Shown: positions 51,895 through 61,449 of the stretch, one piece after another | How the letters are laid out: every line of letters starts with the position of its first letter | Numbering within the stretch: the stretch's first letter is position 1 | Source: Dyadobacter fermentans | Lineage (GTDB): Bacteria; Bacteroidota; Bacteroidia; Cytophagales; Spirosomataceae | DNA length: 64,000 nucleotides | Assembly (NCBI RefSeq): GCF_019924045.1 | Contig: NZ_JAHXBN010000014.1 | Span: 124,001 to 188,000 of the forward strand | Direction: 5' to 3' | The notes under the pieces: model-generated | The model's input: the letters and a program-made list of their open reading frames with translations, nothing else | The model's database searches: none | Told to the model about the DNA's origin: nothing | Translations under genes and position numbers: made by a program

Positions 51895-54800
51895 TTATCG
51901 GTTGATAAGCACTTTCCGGTTGATAACCTCACCGTTCTTGTGCGTGATCGTCAGAATGTACATGCCTACCGGCAGGCTCTTCACATCGATGGTCTTTGAA
52001 ACGTTTTTCCCCGATTTATAAACCGAAAGTCCCGTCAGGCTATGCATTTCTACTGCCTTAACCTGGCTCCAATCCGTACTTCTCAGGTTCAGAACGTCGG
52101 ATACCGGGTTCGGATAGGATTCCGAGTTCAGCGCCGGCACATCGTAGCCAATCTTGATGATCTTACTGTAAGCGAATGTCTTATCGGTATCGATCATTTT
52201 CAGGCGGTAGAAGTTATCACCCGAAGCAGGCTTTTTGTCAACGAATGTGTAGTTCACCACTGAGTAGCTCTCGCCTTGAGACTTTTGTGTGCCGATAGTC
52301 GCCCAGTTTTTACCGTCGGCGCTGCGTTGAACATCGAAACGGTCGCTGTGCGTTTCTTCGGCCGTGTTCCATCTCAATGCAATGGTATTTTCAACTTTCG
52401 CACCGCTGAAATCGATCAGCGTCACCGGAAGAGAGCAATCTTTGTAAGCAGAGAGCGTGTCCGAACAGCCGTTCAGGGTCGCCACAATAATTGCCGTTTC
52501 CTTACTCGGAATGTTGATTACCGTGTTGCCGCTGACAGTACCCTTGTCGGTAGTGATTACAGCACCCGGGGTAGCCGTGAAGTATACGGTATACGTCTGG
52601 GGACTGGCCGCGAACTGGCATTCGTACTGGGCGCCGGTCAACGCGATGGTCGGCTTCTCGTTGACATTCACTGTGGCCGTCTGCCCGGAGATCGGCGTCG
52701 TAGCGCCGCCAGCACCGGCTACATTGGTCAAAGTGTAAACAAATGATCCCGTCGTGCCGGTCGGTACGTCTACGGTCGCTGTCGTGTTCACGCCCGTGGT
52801 CGACACGGTCAGGTCACCGCCGCCATTGATTTTATAGGTAAATGTAAACGGAGCGATACCATTCACAGCCGTAAATGTAATCTTAGGTGCCGTTTCGTTT
52901 TGGCAGGCAGTAGTGCTGCCGGAAATCGTCGCCGTGAGGTTGTTCGATACGGTTACAGTGGCCGTCTGAGCGGAAGGCGGCGTCAATGTGCAGTTCTGAG
53001 CGTCGGTCACCGTCACCAATTCGTAGGTAAATGTGCCCACGGCAGCAGTCGACTGGCTCACAGTTGCGCTGGTTTGCACGCCGGTGGTGCTCACCGTCTG
53101 GTTCGTTCCGTTATTCACCTTGTAAGTGAAAGTATACGGCAAAGTACCGCCGGTAGCGCTGAAAGTAACGTTTGGCGCCGGTGCACCCTGGTTCACGGTG
53201 GTAGTTCCCGCAATGCTCGAACCGGTGATCTGGTTCACGGTCAGTACCGCCGCGTCGGAAGTGCTGTTGTTACATGGGTTGGTGATGATACAGCGGTATT
53301 CCGAAAGATTATCGCTGGCAGGAACGTTGCTTAATGTCAGTGTCGGGTCATCGGCAGTCGGGTTTGTGCCGGTTGTAATGTTCGCGAATGAGCCGCCGAA
53401 TAGTTTTTTCTGCCATTGATAAGTAACACCTGTCTGCGAAGTAGCCACGGTGAACGAAGTACCGGAGCCTGCACAGATCGTCGCCGCATCAGGCTGGTCG
53501 GTGATCGGCGGAGCCGGGGTAGGGGTTACCGTTACTTTGAACGAGCAGGTAGGGGCTGTTCCGATGCCATTCGAAGCCGTTACAAGTACGGTTGTCTCGC
53601 CGGCAGGGAATGCGTACGGGAATGTGATCGGGTTGCCGCCTACGGTGTATGTAATGGTAGGGGCAGGACATCCGTCTGCGGTTGCGGTGAATGTCTTCGT
53701 GGATGTACAAGTTCCGGGATCAGGCGAGAATGACTGATCGCCCGGGCAGAAAGTGATAACAGGTGTAGAAGTTACCGTCGTAGTGGTCGGGTTGTTGGTT
53801 CCAACCGTGCCCGGATCGTCGGTAAGTACATTGGCGAAATTGCTTCCTGAAACTGTACCCTGAGTAGAAAGCTGACAAACCGAAGCCGGGATGTTGTTGT
53901 TGATCGTAACCCTGAACTTGATCGTCGTGCTCTTGCCGCTTGGAATGGTAAAGCCGCTTCCTGTACCATTTACGGTTACTGTCTCGCCAGCCTGGGTCGC
54001 CTCGGTTCTTGCAGGGCTTGGCGTAGCTGGTTGCGTTGCTTCGCTAACTGCGGGTTCGGTAACCGGTTGTACAACAGGGGTTGCGATGGCTACCTCCGGC
54101 TCTGCGGCAGGTGTGGTTACGGACTGTGCGGATGCCGTTTGATTCGATGCCTTATCGGCTTCCTCTTTTTCAGCCAACACCTCTACCACGCCTTCGCGGA
54201 ATACAAGCGCACCCGGCTGAGCACAGGTTGCATTGAAGGTAAATGTTCCTGCTCCGCTTTGAAGGGCCCGGCCTATCGGCGTATTGCCTCCGTTATCCCA
54301 TACACTCACGACCGTTGTTCCGGTTCCCTGCGAACGGACCGTAGAAGTGGTATTACCCGCCCTGGCACGATACGCAAAGTTGGTGGGCGACGACATGTTG
54401 ATCGTGTTGCCACTTACCTTGGAACAAATGATGGCATTGTTAAGGGCTACCGCCGGATCAAGAGCAGCTGCGGCTACGTCGATACCATAGAATGCGATGG
54501 CCGAAACCAGCTGAACATTATTGTTGACAAGCGAAAAGTTGCTCGTTGAACCGCCGGTGACGGTGGCGCCTGTGGCGATACCATGCACGTTCTGTACATT
54601 TTTAACGGTGTTACCCTGGATAAGAACGGTGGCTTTGGCCTGGTTGCTGCCCGCAGTGATACCTTCCACGGAAGCTACAATGCCGGATACCGCATTAGAC
54701 AACGACGGGTTGTCTGTCGTATTATTGAGAATGGTCCCTTCGATGGTACCATTGCCGGAGCCAAACGAATTGATCCCGATACCGCCGTTGTGTTTGACGT

Positions 54801-56904
54801 TATTGCTTTCGATGTTAAACTTGGCCGTAGCATTGTTGAATGCTGAAACATCGATCCCCCTGCCTACTCCACTGCCTGGATCGACGGTAGCGTTTTTGAT
54901 TTCGGCAGTCATCAGCGAGTTGTCGTTGGCAAATACTTCCACACCAGCCGTCCGGCAGTTCAGGAATTTGGAATTATTCTGAACTTTCACTTTCATATTG
55001 GAAGTTCCGTAACCCACTACCTGAAGACCTGAGGCGCCGTCGGAATCCTGGAAGGTAGAGTTATCGACGGTTAGCAACGCCATATCGGTACTGAAATTCG
55101 CGAAATAAGCAGCCCGGCCTCCCGGATCGGTGAAAGTAGAATTCGTGATCGTGTTCGTACCACCGGTATTTACGGCAAAAATACAGCCTTCGAACGAGTT
55201 CCCGGAAGAGCCAGATGAGCCAACCGAACCATTGGTAAAACTGAAATTGCTGGTACCCCGCAGGTTGATACCTTCCTGCGCCACCGTTCCGCTGATGATA
55301 ATACGGTCCATTGTCAGGCCGTTGGTATTCAATGCATGTACCGCTGCATAGGCATTTGCATTAGCCATGTCGGTGGGAGTACCGGATGGTGTCGTGCCGT
55401 CGGTCGTGTTGGCGTTGGTCAGGTTTATGTTTTTGAGGGTAATGTTGGTCGTGTTAAGCAATTCGATACCGCGCTGGGCGATGTTCTGGATCGTCCCTCC
55501 GCTTCCCAGGGTAGTTCCGCTACCCGTTATCTGGAAAGTACCGCTGGTACCGGAAATAGTCATCCCTTTATTACCCCCATTTGCGTTTACCGCTGTCAGG
55601 GTTACGGCGAGGGTAATCCCGCCCGAAATGTCGAGCGCGGGTATATTGGTGCTGTTGTTGGCTGTCAGCGTTCCGGAAGTGATGGTGAGGTTCCCGGTAA
55701 CACTCGAAAGTTTGATTGGGCTGACAGTGCCGCTGGAAACCGTAGACGATACCTGGCCGAAAGTAGCAGCCAGCGCTTTGTTGGAAATATTCAGCGCGGA
55801 ACCGGTGCCGGTCAGATCGATTTCACTTGCCGTGAAAAGACCGGCGGCGCTACTCTGAAACTTGGCGCCCGAGCTATTACCGATGTTGAGCCCCTGAACT
55901 GTGGCAATACCCGACAAGGAGAACACATTGCCCGCAGAGTTGGTTAATGCCGGGCGTGTGCCGTTAATGGCTGGAAGCAGGTTGCTGCCGCTTGGAGCAG
56001 ACAGGCCGGTCAGAGCAAGTAATGTCGACCCGGTGGCTCCTTGCCCGAATACTTTTTGGTTGTTGCGGACCGTAATACCGCCGTCGTAGTTTCCGCTATA
56101 AATGAAAATGAAATGTCCGTCTTTCGCATTGTTGCCGGACCCATTGTTGATCGCCTGGAACGAGTTCAGGCTATTAAATGGCTTCGCCAGTGTTCCCGTA
56201 CCGCCTGCTGCGGCATCGTCATTGATAAACCAGATCACATTGCTGACGGTGATGCTTACCGTGGCCGTAGATGTCATCCCGGAGCCATTCTGGATATCAT
56301 AAGTGAATGTGTCCGTACCGGTATAACCTGCCGCAGGCTCGTAGGTGAATGCCCCGGTAGCGGCTGTAACGGTTGCGGTACCACCTCCGGTACTGGTAAT
56401 GGTGGTGGAGCCGCTGAGGCTCAGCGCTGTGCCGCCCGGGCTTACGTCGTTGGCGAAAAGGCCCGAACCCGCGTCGATATTAATCCCGACGTTCCCGATC
56501 GTGGAATAGCTGTCGTTTACTGCGATGGGGCTTGCTACCACGGATCCGGGGACCAGCGTCGTGTTGGCGTCGATCGTTTCGGTAAATGTGGTCCCGTTGG
56601 CAGGGTCAGGCCCACCGTTCGCGATTACTACGGTGTATTCCAGCACGCCGCCTGCGGTAGCGCCACCACTGATAACGGCATCCGTGTTGGTAGCGGTAAT
56701 GCTGGGTGCGAGGAACGCCTTCGCACCCGATTTCTTCCGTGCGCGTGCAAACGGCACTTTTTCTTGTGATTTTTTGTCGGACTTGGTTTCCGGTTTTGCC
56801 ACCCATTCCTGGGAAGCTGGCTTCTCGCCAGAAAGCTTGCTGACCATTTCGGCCCCCGACGCCAGCAGGGCAATGCCTGCCAGATAGTAGTAGAAAGTTT
56901 TCAT
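51895..56904 (-). CDS. Giant T9SS-exported beta-helix/Ig-like surface protein
   Basis: The 1669-aa protein has an N-terminal hydrophobic signal and a DUF11-like segment (about 75-120; EYTVVIANGGPDPANGTTF). A cadherin/VCBS-like segment follows (about 120-220), then a long right-handed beta-helix-like part (about 225-900) rich in short N/T/G strands. Next come a TATQP/E-rich linker, a HYR-like domain (CPGDQSFSPDPGTC), an Ig-like domain (YQWQKK) and two duplicate beta domains (TFTYKVNNG and TFTYKINGG). A type-A T9SS sorting tail (about 1590-1669) closes it. It is a probable adhesin or matrix protein. It is the last gene of the unit starting at 59454. Confidence 0.85.
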   Translation of the reverse strand: MKTFYYYLAGIALLASGAEMVSKLSGEKPASQEWVAKPETKSDKKSQEKVPFARARKKSGAKAFLAPSITATNTDAVISGGATAGGVLEYTVVIANGGPDPANGTTFTETIDANTTLVPGSVVASPIAVNDSYSTIGNVGINIDAGSGLFANDVSPGGTALSLSGSTTITSTGGGTATVTAATGAFTYEPAAGYTGTDTFTYDIQNGSGMTSTATVSITVSNVIWFINDDAAAGGTGTLAKPFNSLNSFQAINNGSGNNAKDGHFIFIYSGNYDGGITVRNNQKVFGQGATGSTLLALTGLSAPSGSNLLPAINGTRPALTNSAGNVFSLSGIATVQGLNIGNSSGAKFQSSAAGLFTASEIDLTGTGSALNISNKALAATFGQVSSTVSSGTVSPIKLSSVTGNLTITSGTLTANNSTNIPALDISGGITLAVTLTAVNANGGNKGMTISGTSGTFQITGSGTTLGSGGTIQNIAQRGIELLNTTNITLKNINLTNANTTDGTTPSGTPTDMANANAYAAVHALNTNGLTMDRIIISGTVAQEGINLRGTSNFSFTNGSVGSSGSSGNSFEGCIFAVNTGGTNTITNSTFTDPGGRAAYFANFSTDMALLTVDNSTFQDSDGASGLQVVGYGTSNMKVKVQNNSKFLNCRTAGVEVFANDNSLMTAEIKNATVDPGSGVGRGIDVSAFNNATAKFNIESNNVKHNGGIGINSFGSGNGTIEGTILNNTTDNPSLSNAVSGIVASVEGITAGSNQAKATVLIQGNTVKNVQNVHGIATGATVTGGSTSNFSLVNNNVQLVSAIAFYGIDVAAAALDPAVALNNAIICSKVSGNTINMSSPTNFAYRARAGNTTSTVRSQGTGTTVVSVWDNGGNTPIGRALQSGAGTFTFNATCAQPGALVFREGVVEVLAEKEEADKASNQTASAQSVTTPAAEPEVAIATPVVQPVTEPAVSEATQPATPSPARTEATQAGETVTVNGTGSGFTIPSGKSTTIKFRVTINNNIPASVCQLSTQGTVSGSNFANVLTDDPGTVGTNNPTTTTVTSTPVITFCPGDQSFSPDPGTCTSTKTFTATADGCPAPTITYTVGGNPITFPYAFPAGETTVLVTASNGIGTAPTCSFKVTVTPTPAPPITDQPDAATICAGSGTSFTVATSQTGVTYQWQKKLFGGSFANITTGTNPTADDPTLTLSNVPASDNLSEYRCIITNPCNNSTSDAAVLTVNQITGSSIAGTTTVNQGAPAPNVTFSATGGTLPYTFTYKVNNGTNQTVSTTGVQTSATVSQSTAAVGTFTYELVTVTDAQNCTLTPPSAQTATVTVSNNLTATISGSTTACQNETAPKITFTAVNGIAPFTFTYKINGGGDLTVSTTGVNTTATVDVPTGTTGSFVYTLTNVAGAGGATTPISGQTATVNVNEKPTIALTGAQYECQFAASPQTYTVYFTATPGAVITTDKGTVSGNTVINIPSKETAIIVATLNGCSDTLSAYKDCSLPVTLIDFSGAKVENTIALRWNTAEETHSDRFDVQRSADGKNWATIGTQKSQGESYSVVNYTFVDKKPASGDNFYRLKMIDTDKTFAYSKIIKIGYDVPALNSESYPNPVSDVLNLRSTDWSQVKAVEMHSLTGLSVYKSGKNVSKTIDVKSLPVGMYILTITHKNGEVINRKVLINR

Positions 56905-56969
56905 GGTTTCAGTTTGAAGAATAATTTTGGATCATAGGATTGGAAGTTGAGATGGTCCGGACAATCCGG

Positions 56970-57278
56970 TTAAGAAAAAACAGCTTCGTAGCGCGTGCCC
57001 AGCGGATCCTGGGCTATGGGAACTAAAAAAATATCGAGGTATTTCCCGTTCGGGTGAACGACCCTGAAAATCCCTTGTGCAAAGACCCTGTGATCGCCAT
57101 TGGTCTGAAACTCTACTGAAAATGAACTCCTTTCGAGGGGAGTATAGCCGTTCAGCTCGTTAACAGCTGCAATAGTTGCGGGCAGGGAAAAATTTTCTGC
57201 GAAATGGATGACCACCGGTCCGCCGGTTAGCGCTTTAAATTCCGCTGCGGTTATCTGGCTTAAATCGTATGTTTCCAT
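56970..57278 (-). CDS. DUF6916-like small protein
   Basis: The 102-aa beta-rich protein opens METYDLSQITAAEFKAL and has the pattern GPVVIHFAENFSLPAT, then LERSSFSVEFQTNG and QGIFRVVHPNGKYLDIFLVPI. This matches DUF6916, found beside tail-collar proteins in many bacteria. It has no signal and no known function. It overlaps the acetyltransferase gene by 19 bp, so the two are translationally coupled. Confidence 0.75.
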   Translation of the reverse strand: METYDLSQITAAEFKALTGGPVVIHFAENFSLPATIAAVNELNGYTPLERSSFSVEFQTNGDHRVFAQGIFRVVHPNGKYLDIFLVPIAQDPLGTRYEAVFS

Positions 57279-57757
57279 TCCATTAAATGATAAACTCCAT
57301 TGGTTTCACTGATTTTTTTAAATCCAAGGCGGGTATACAGATTCTTGGCAGGATTAAAGGCTTCTACATGGATCGTGAGCGGCCTTTCCAGGTCTGCTGC
57401 CCTGTCCATGAGGTCTTTAAAAATAGCCTGGCCGAACCCCCGGTTCCGGTAGTCGGGCAGGATACTGATGTCAATAATCCGCATTCCCAGGCCTTGAAAG
57501 TTCTCGTGGAGGTAAAGCCTCCCGATGGTTTTGTTTTCAAATTCAATCACCCAGAAATAGGCACCTATATAATTTTTCTGATAGTATTCGTGCTGCGCTT
57601 CGAACTGACTGTTCAGGAATTCTTTTTTCATAAGATCAGTCCAGAACGGGACTCTCTCCATTTCTGCCTCCCTTGTGCTGGCATAGACTTCCCTCAAAAA
57701 AGGAGCGTCTTTGGGCGTAATGGGTCTGAGTGCAAGAGCGGTATTGGTAAGCTTCAT
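57260..57757 (-). CDS. GNAT-family N-acetyltransferase
   Basis: The 165-aa protein has the acetyl-CoA-binding motif LPDYRNRGFGQAIF (R-x-x-G-x-G type) and a later LTIHVEAFNPAKNLYTRLGF. It likely acetylates an amine on a protein or small molecule. It sits inside the collar-protein unit between the third collar gene and the DUF6916-like gene, so a modifying role on the secreted proteins is conceivable but inferred. Confidence 0.85.
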   Translation of the reverse strand: MKLTNTALALRPITPKDAPFLREVYASTREAEMERVPFWTDLMKKEFLNSQFEAQHEYYQKNYIGAYFWVIEFENKTIGRLYLHENFQGLGMRIIDISILPDYRNRGFGQAIFKDLMDRAADLERPLTIHVEAFNPAKNLYTRLGFKKISETNGVYHLMEWKHTI

Positions 57758-57804
57758 TTTTTAAGATAAATCAGAAAAATATAAACAATGCCTATCAGTG
57801 CCTG

Positions 57805-58326
57805 CTAAGGGCGCTGCGGGAAAATGCCTTGTAGGGCTATACAGAAGTTCACCGTAAGATACGGCATCATATTGTTATGGGGGAATGTGGATCCGGTCAC
57901 CGAGGTTGCCTGAAAATGCATCTGCGCGTTGGGTGAGCCCGTAGCATAGATACTCCCTTGCGTCGAAAATGCAAGCGCGCTGTTCGGGCTTGGCGTTTTG
58001 AGTTCGCCTGCTTCCGGCGCCGCATTCATAGTGTGGGTATGGAATGGAATTTCGCTGGTAAGCAATGTCACATTTTCTGACCCCGACTGCTCTCCAAGGT
58101 CATGGAGCGAAAGGCCGGGCCCCTGCCCAGGCTGCATGGGTGCGCTGCCCTGAAGATCGGGCAATGCAAATGTGGATTTGCCATCGCCGCCGTATGTCGT
58201 TCCCAACAATGAAAACAAGGCCGTGTTTTGTGAAATGGGCATGAGCTGTCCGTTACAAAATGCCCAGCCGGTGGGAGGAAAGTTAAACGGGAATATTCTT
58301 ATCTCTGCTACGAATTGATCTGCCAT
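57805..58326 (-). CDS. Phage tail-collar-domain protein (third of three)
   Basis: The 173-aa protein is a single tail-collar domain with IRIFPFNFPPTGWAFCNGQ, ISQNTALFSLLGTTYGGDG and FALPDLQGSAP, as in microcystin-dependent protein (MdpB) and phage T4 gp12 collars, and ends in a conserved PYLTVNFCIALQGIFP. It has no signal peptide. It is 45 bp after the previous collar gene and 47 bp before the GNAT gene. No sheath, tube or baseplate gene is near, so this is not a prophage. Confidence 0.88.
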   Translation of the reverse strand: MADQFVAEIRIFPFNFPPTGWAFCNGQLMPISQNTALFSLLGTTYGGDGKSTFALPDLQGSAPMQPGQGPGLSLHDLGEQSGSENVTLLTSEIPFHTHTMNAAPEAGELKTPSPNSALAFSTQGSIYATGSPNAQMHFQATSVTGSTFPHNNMMPYLTVNFCIALQGIFPQRP

Positions 58327-58371
58327 TGGATTGATAGGTTTTGAGGTTCTACAATTGCCTGTCGCCGAAAA

Positions 58372-58890
58372 CTAGGTTTGCGACGGGAATACGCCGAACA
58401 GGGAAATGATGAAGTTGATACACAAATAGGGCTGCATGTTCGTGTGCGGCTGACTGCCTCCAATGGGGACGAGGGCCTGCGCGGCCATCGGCTGGGCAGG
58501 CGTGCTGATAATGAAGGAGTTTACCGTACTGGATGTCCCGAGGACAGCGTTCTTGGGGCTGGCCGCATCTGCGGCCCCGGTATTAGCCAGGAAAGCGTGG
58601 TTATGCTGTGGAATCTGCTGCGTCGTGAGCGTCACCTCTTCGACCCCGCCGGTTTCGCCTATCGTATAGGTGCTGCCGCCTCCGAGCGTACCCATGTGAA
58701 CAGGCAGGCGTCCCTGCAAATCGGGCAGGCGAAAAGTTTCTTCGCCATCGCCGCCATATGTTGTTCCTATCAATTGGAAAAGGACTTCGTTTTCAGATAT
58801 CGGGAGTGTTTGCCCTTCGCAGAACAACCACCCGTTGGGCGCGAAGTTGCCTGCAAATAGTCTGATCTCTCCTACGTAAGGTTGTCCCAT
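58372..58890 (-). CDS. Phage tail-collar-domain protein (second of three)
   Basis: The 172-aa collar domain has IRLFAGNFAPNGWLFCEGQ, FQLIGTTYGGDG, FRLPDLQGRLP and the C-terminal PYLCINFIISLFGVFP. It is the most diverged of the three: it has EGQ instead of NGQ and VLFQLIG instead of ALFALLG. It is 54 bp after the first collar gene. Tandem divergence suggests separate fibre subunits rather than redundant copies. Confidence 0.88.
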   Translation of the reverse strand: MGQPYVGEIRLFAGNFAPNGWLFCEGQTLPISENEVLFQLIGTTYGGDGEETFRLPDLQGRLPVHMGTLGGGSTYTIGETGGVEEVTLTTQQIPQHNHAFLANTGAADAASPKNAVLGTSSTVNSFIISTPAQPMAAQALVPIGGSQPHTNMQPYLCINFIISLFGVFPSQT

Positions 58891-58944
58891 ATACTTTTGA
58901 AGTTTTGTGTTTTGAGTTGGATGATTGGAAATCGCTGCCGGACG

Positions 58945-59454
58945 CTAGTTTTGGCTTGGGAAGATACCTTGCAACGCAATGCAAAAGCTGATCACCAGAA
59001 AGGGCTGCAGGTTGGTGTGTGCCTGGCTGCCGCCCACGTTCGAAATAGTAGCCGCAGCGATCGGCGAGAGCGAGTTAGGAACCGTCGAATAAATGTTGTT
59101 CGGCAATGAGTTGGCCAGAAACGCGCCCGTAGGGTCATTCAAATTGGCAGGGCCCGAATCGATGGCGTTCACAAAGTGGTTGTGCGCAGGCATTTCGCTC
59201 ATGTTTATCGTGTGCGCTTCCTGTCCTCCCTTCTGGCCGAGGTTATACCCGTTGCCAAAGTGAATGGGTACCCTGCCACGGAAATCAGGCAATGCGAAGT
59301 TGGTCTGCCCGTTCCCCCCGTAAGTAGTACCAAGCAAAGCGAACAGTGCCTGATTTTGGTTGATAGGGAGAAGTTGCCCATTGGCAAGCGCCCAGCCTTT
59401 CGGCGGGAAATTGAAACTCACCATCCGGATCTCAGATAGAAATGGTTCAGCCAT
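58945..59454 (-). CDS. Phage tail-collar-domain protein (first of three)
   Basis: The 169-aa protein is read from 59454, matching the MA..F.. start of its two neighbours; the frame extends to 59502 but that part lacks family support. Collar motifs are MVSFNFPPKGWALANGQ, NQNQALFALLGTTYGGNG and FALPDFRGRVPIHFG. It is the promoter-proximal gene of the unit, so the whole set probably begins here. Confidence 0.88.
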   Translation of the reverse strand: MAEPFLSEIRMVSFNFPPKGWALANGQLLPINQNQALFALLGTTYGGNGQTNFALPDFRGRVPIHFGNGYNLGQKGGQEAHTINMSEMPAHNHFVNAIDSGPANLNDPTGAFLANSLPNNIYSTVPNSLSPIAAATISNVGGSQAHTNLQPFLVISFCIALQGIFPSQN

Positions 59455-59971
59455 AAAATGAAATGGGTTAAAGAATGGATAATGTAAATATTGACGTTTC
59501 ACTGCCGGTTGCCGGCAGTATCGATGAAGTGCAGTCGAAATGAGTGTTGATGAGCAGTATTGACCGGTTTGTACCTGTCCCGATTAGGACGATACCCGGA
59601 AAACGGCAATGACAACAGCGGAAGATGTAGAAGTTATTTTCATAAGGAGGTGCGTTTGGTTCAGGTTATGTAAAAATAGTACTTCAATATTAGTGATATA
59701 TCGCCATTTCGAGGAAATAAATTACTAAACGGTAATAATTATTCTACGTATAATGATATAAAAAGCTGGTAACTAGTTGCATTAAAATATTGAATATGAG
59801 GTTCTTGAAATTATCCTCCGGCGGTAAAAGATTTTCAAACGGCTTAATTTGCTACGATAGATTTCGATCAAAGCAATGGGATCTTACTTGTTAGATTATT
59901 CATGCTCTGGATGTTAAGAATCGATGGTTCCCGGCTTTATAGAGTGACCATACTTAGCTAACCCGGTACCT
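59455..59971. other. 517-bp AT-rich spacer between divergent units
   Basis: The spacer separates the collar unit (minus) from the GH140-like gene (plus). It holds an 8-bp hairpin (59501-59508 with 59512-59519, 3-nt loop). On the minus strand there is a 19-codon frame at 59643-59584, in phase with the first collar gene but closed by TAA. The central part (about 59690-59900) is AT-rich and likely contains both promoters, which I cannot pin down. Confidence 0.4.
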
Positions 59972-61339
59972 ATGAAACCCAACAAGCTCCTCATTCTGGC
60001 AGTGCTCTGCTGCTCGCTCGCAGGCGCACGCGCACAGCACTATACGATAAGTGGAAACAAGCGTTTTTTACTCAGAGAAGATAAGCCTTTTTTCTGGCTT
60101 GGCGACACTGCCTGGGAGCTTTTTCACCGGCTCGATCGCGCCGACGCCGATTATTATCTCCAAAAACGTGCTGAGCAGGGCTTTACCGTCATTCAAGCAG
60201 TGGCTTTGGCTGAATTCGATGGGCTGGCCGAGCCGAATCCTTATGGTGAAAAACCACTGGTCAACAACGATCCCACGCAGCCGAACGAGAACTACTTCAA
60301 GCACGTCGATTACATTATCGACAAAGCGGCGAGCTATGGCTTAACCATCGCTTTCCTGCCGACCTGGGGCGATAAAGTGTTTAAAAATACCTGGGGCAAG
60401 GGGCCGGAAATTTTTAATGAAAACAATGCAAAAATCTATGGAAAATGGCTTGGTAATCGCTACAAGGCCAAGCCAAATGTGATATGGGTGCTCGGCGGTG
60501 ACCGGCAGCCCCGGAAAGACAGCCGGGACGTGGAAATCTGGCGAGCCATGGCTGCCGGCGTTGCCGAAGGAGTGGGAGGGCATGACAAGGCTTTGATAAC
60601 CTACCATCCTCAGCCGAACAAGGAAGGTTCCAGCGAGTGGTTCCACGACGACGAGTGGTTCGATTTCAATATGTTCCAGACCGGCCATTGCCGGGATTCG
60701 CCGGTTTACGACAACATCCAGCGCTCGTACAACCGCACGCCCGTGAAGCCGGTTATCGACGCGGAGCCCATTTACGAAGACCATCCGGTGTGTTTTAATG
60801 TAAAGGAAAATGGCACGTCGAGCGCGTACGACGTGCGTAAATCGGCTTACCTCGATCTCTTCGCGGGCGCGTTCGGACATACGTACGGGTGTCACGACAT
60901 ATGGCAGATGTATTCGCCCAATCGTGAGGCAGTGAACGGCCCGCATATTTTTTGGCAGCAAGCCCTCGACTTGCCGGGCGCTCTGGAAATGAAGTATGTA
61001 CGGAGGCTGATGGAGTCCCGCCCGATCACGGACCGCGTTCCCGACCAGTCGATCGTGATTGAAAATGCTTTGCCGGCCCCCGAGCGTGTGCAGGCGACGC
61101 GTGGTAAGGATTACCTGTTTGTATATACGGCGTCCGGAAAGCCCTTTTCGGTGAACCCCGGCAAAATATCCGGCACAAGCCTGGAAGCATTCTGGTACGA
61201 TCCGCGGAATGGCAAAGTGCGGGACGCCGGGAAATTCGATAATAGGACGGTCAATAAATTCATCCCGCCTACATCCGGCTACGGACACGACTGGGTGCTG
61301 GTGATAGACGATGCGGCGCAGGGATACAAGAAGCCCTGA
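59972..61339 (+). CDS. GH140-like (DUF4038) secreted glycoside hydrolase
   Basis: The 455-aa protein has a signal peptide ending ARAQ. The DUF4038 core has FFWLGDTAWELFHRL, GFTVIQAVALAEFDGL and VIWVLGGDRQPRKD; KPVIDAEPIYEDHP holds the likely catalytic acid. The C-terminal domain (about 365-455) looks like the collagen-binding-like domain common in this family. Family 140 contains the apiosidase of the rhamnogalacturonan II pathway. It lies upstream of the ECF sigma/FecR/SusC set, so that set may sense a pectic glycan; this is inferred. Confidence 0.82.
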   Translation: MKPNKLLILAVLCCSLAGARAQHYTISGNKRFLLREDKPFFWLGDTAWELFHRLDRADADYYLQKRAEQGFTVIQAVALAEFDGLAEPNPYGEKPLVNNDPTQPNENYFKHVDYIIDKAASYGLTIAFLPTWGDKVFKNTWGKGPEIFNENNAKIYGKWLGNRYKAKPNVIWVLGGDRQPRKDSRDVEIWRAMAAGVAEGVGGHDKALITYHPQPNKEGSSEWFHDDEWFDFNMFQTGHCRDSPVYDNIQRSYNRTPVKPVIDAEPIYEDHPVCFNVKENGTSSAYDVRKSAYLDLFAGAFGHTYGCHDIWQMYSPNREAVNGPHIFWQQALDLPGALEMKYVRRLMESRPITDRVPDQSIVIENALPAPERVQATRGKDYLFVYTASGKPFSVNPGKISGTSLEAFWYDPRNGKVRDAGKFDNRTVNKFIPPTSGYGHDWVLVIDDAAQGYKKP

Positions 61340-61356
61340 CAGCATTTCGCATGATG

Positions 61357-61421
61357 GTGAATGATCGGATTGGAGTAATTCCGGGTAAAGTTTTACTTAA
61401 TAAAGAAATTCGATCATTCAC
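61357..61421. promoter_or_regulatory. 11-bp inverted repeat before the ECF sigma gene
   Basis: GTGAATGATCG (61357-61367) and CGATCATTCAC (61411-61421) are perfectly complementary with 43 nt between. The right arm ends 28 bp before the start of the sigma factor. It could be an operator or promoter-region structure. Confidence 0.4.
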
Positions 61422-61449
61422 AGCATTCATTTTGTACACCGGCTGACCG

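Noticed and set aside
57805..59454. Prophage remnant or contractile injection system
   Set aside because: Collar domains are the only phage-like feature; there is no sheath, tube, baseplate, ATPase, terminase, integrase or lysis gene within the window.
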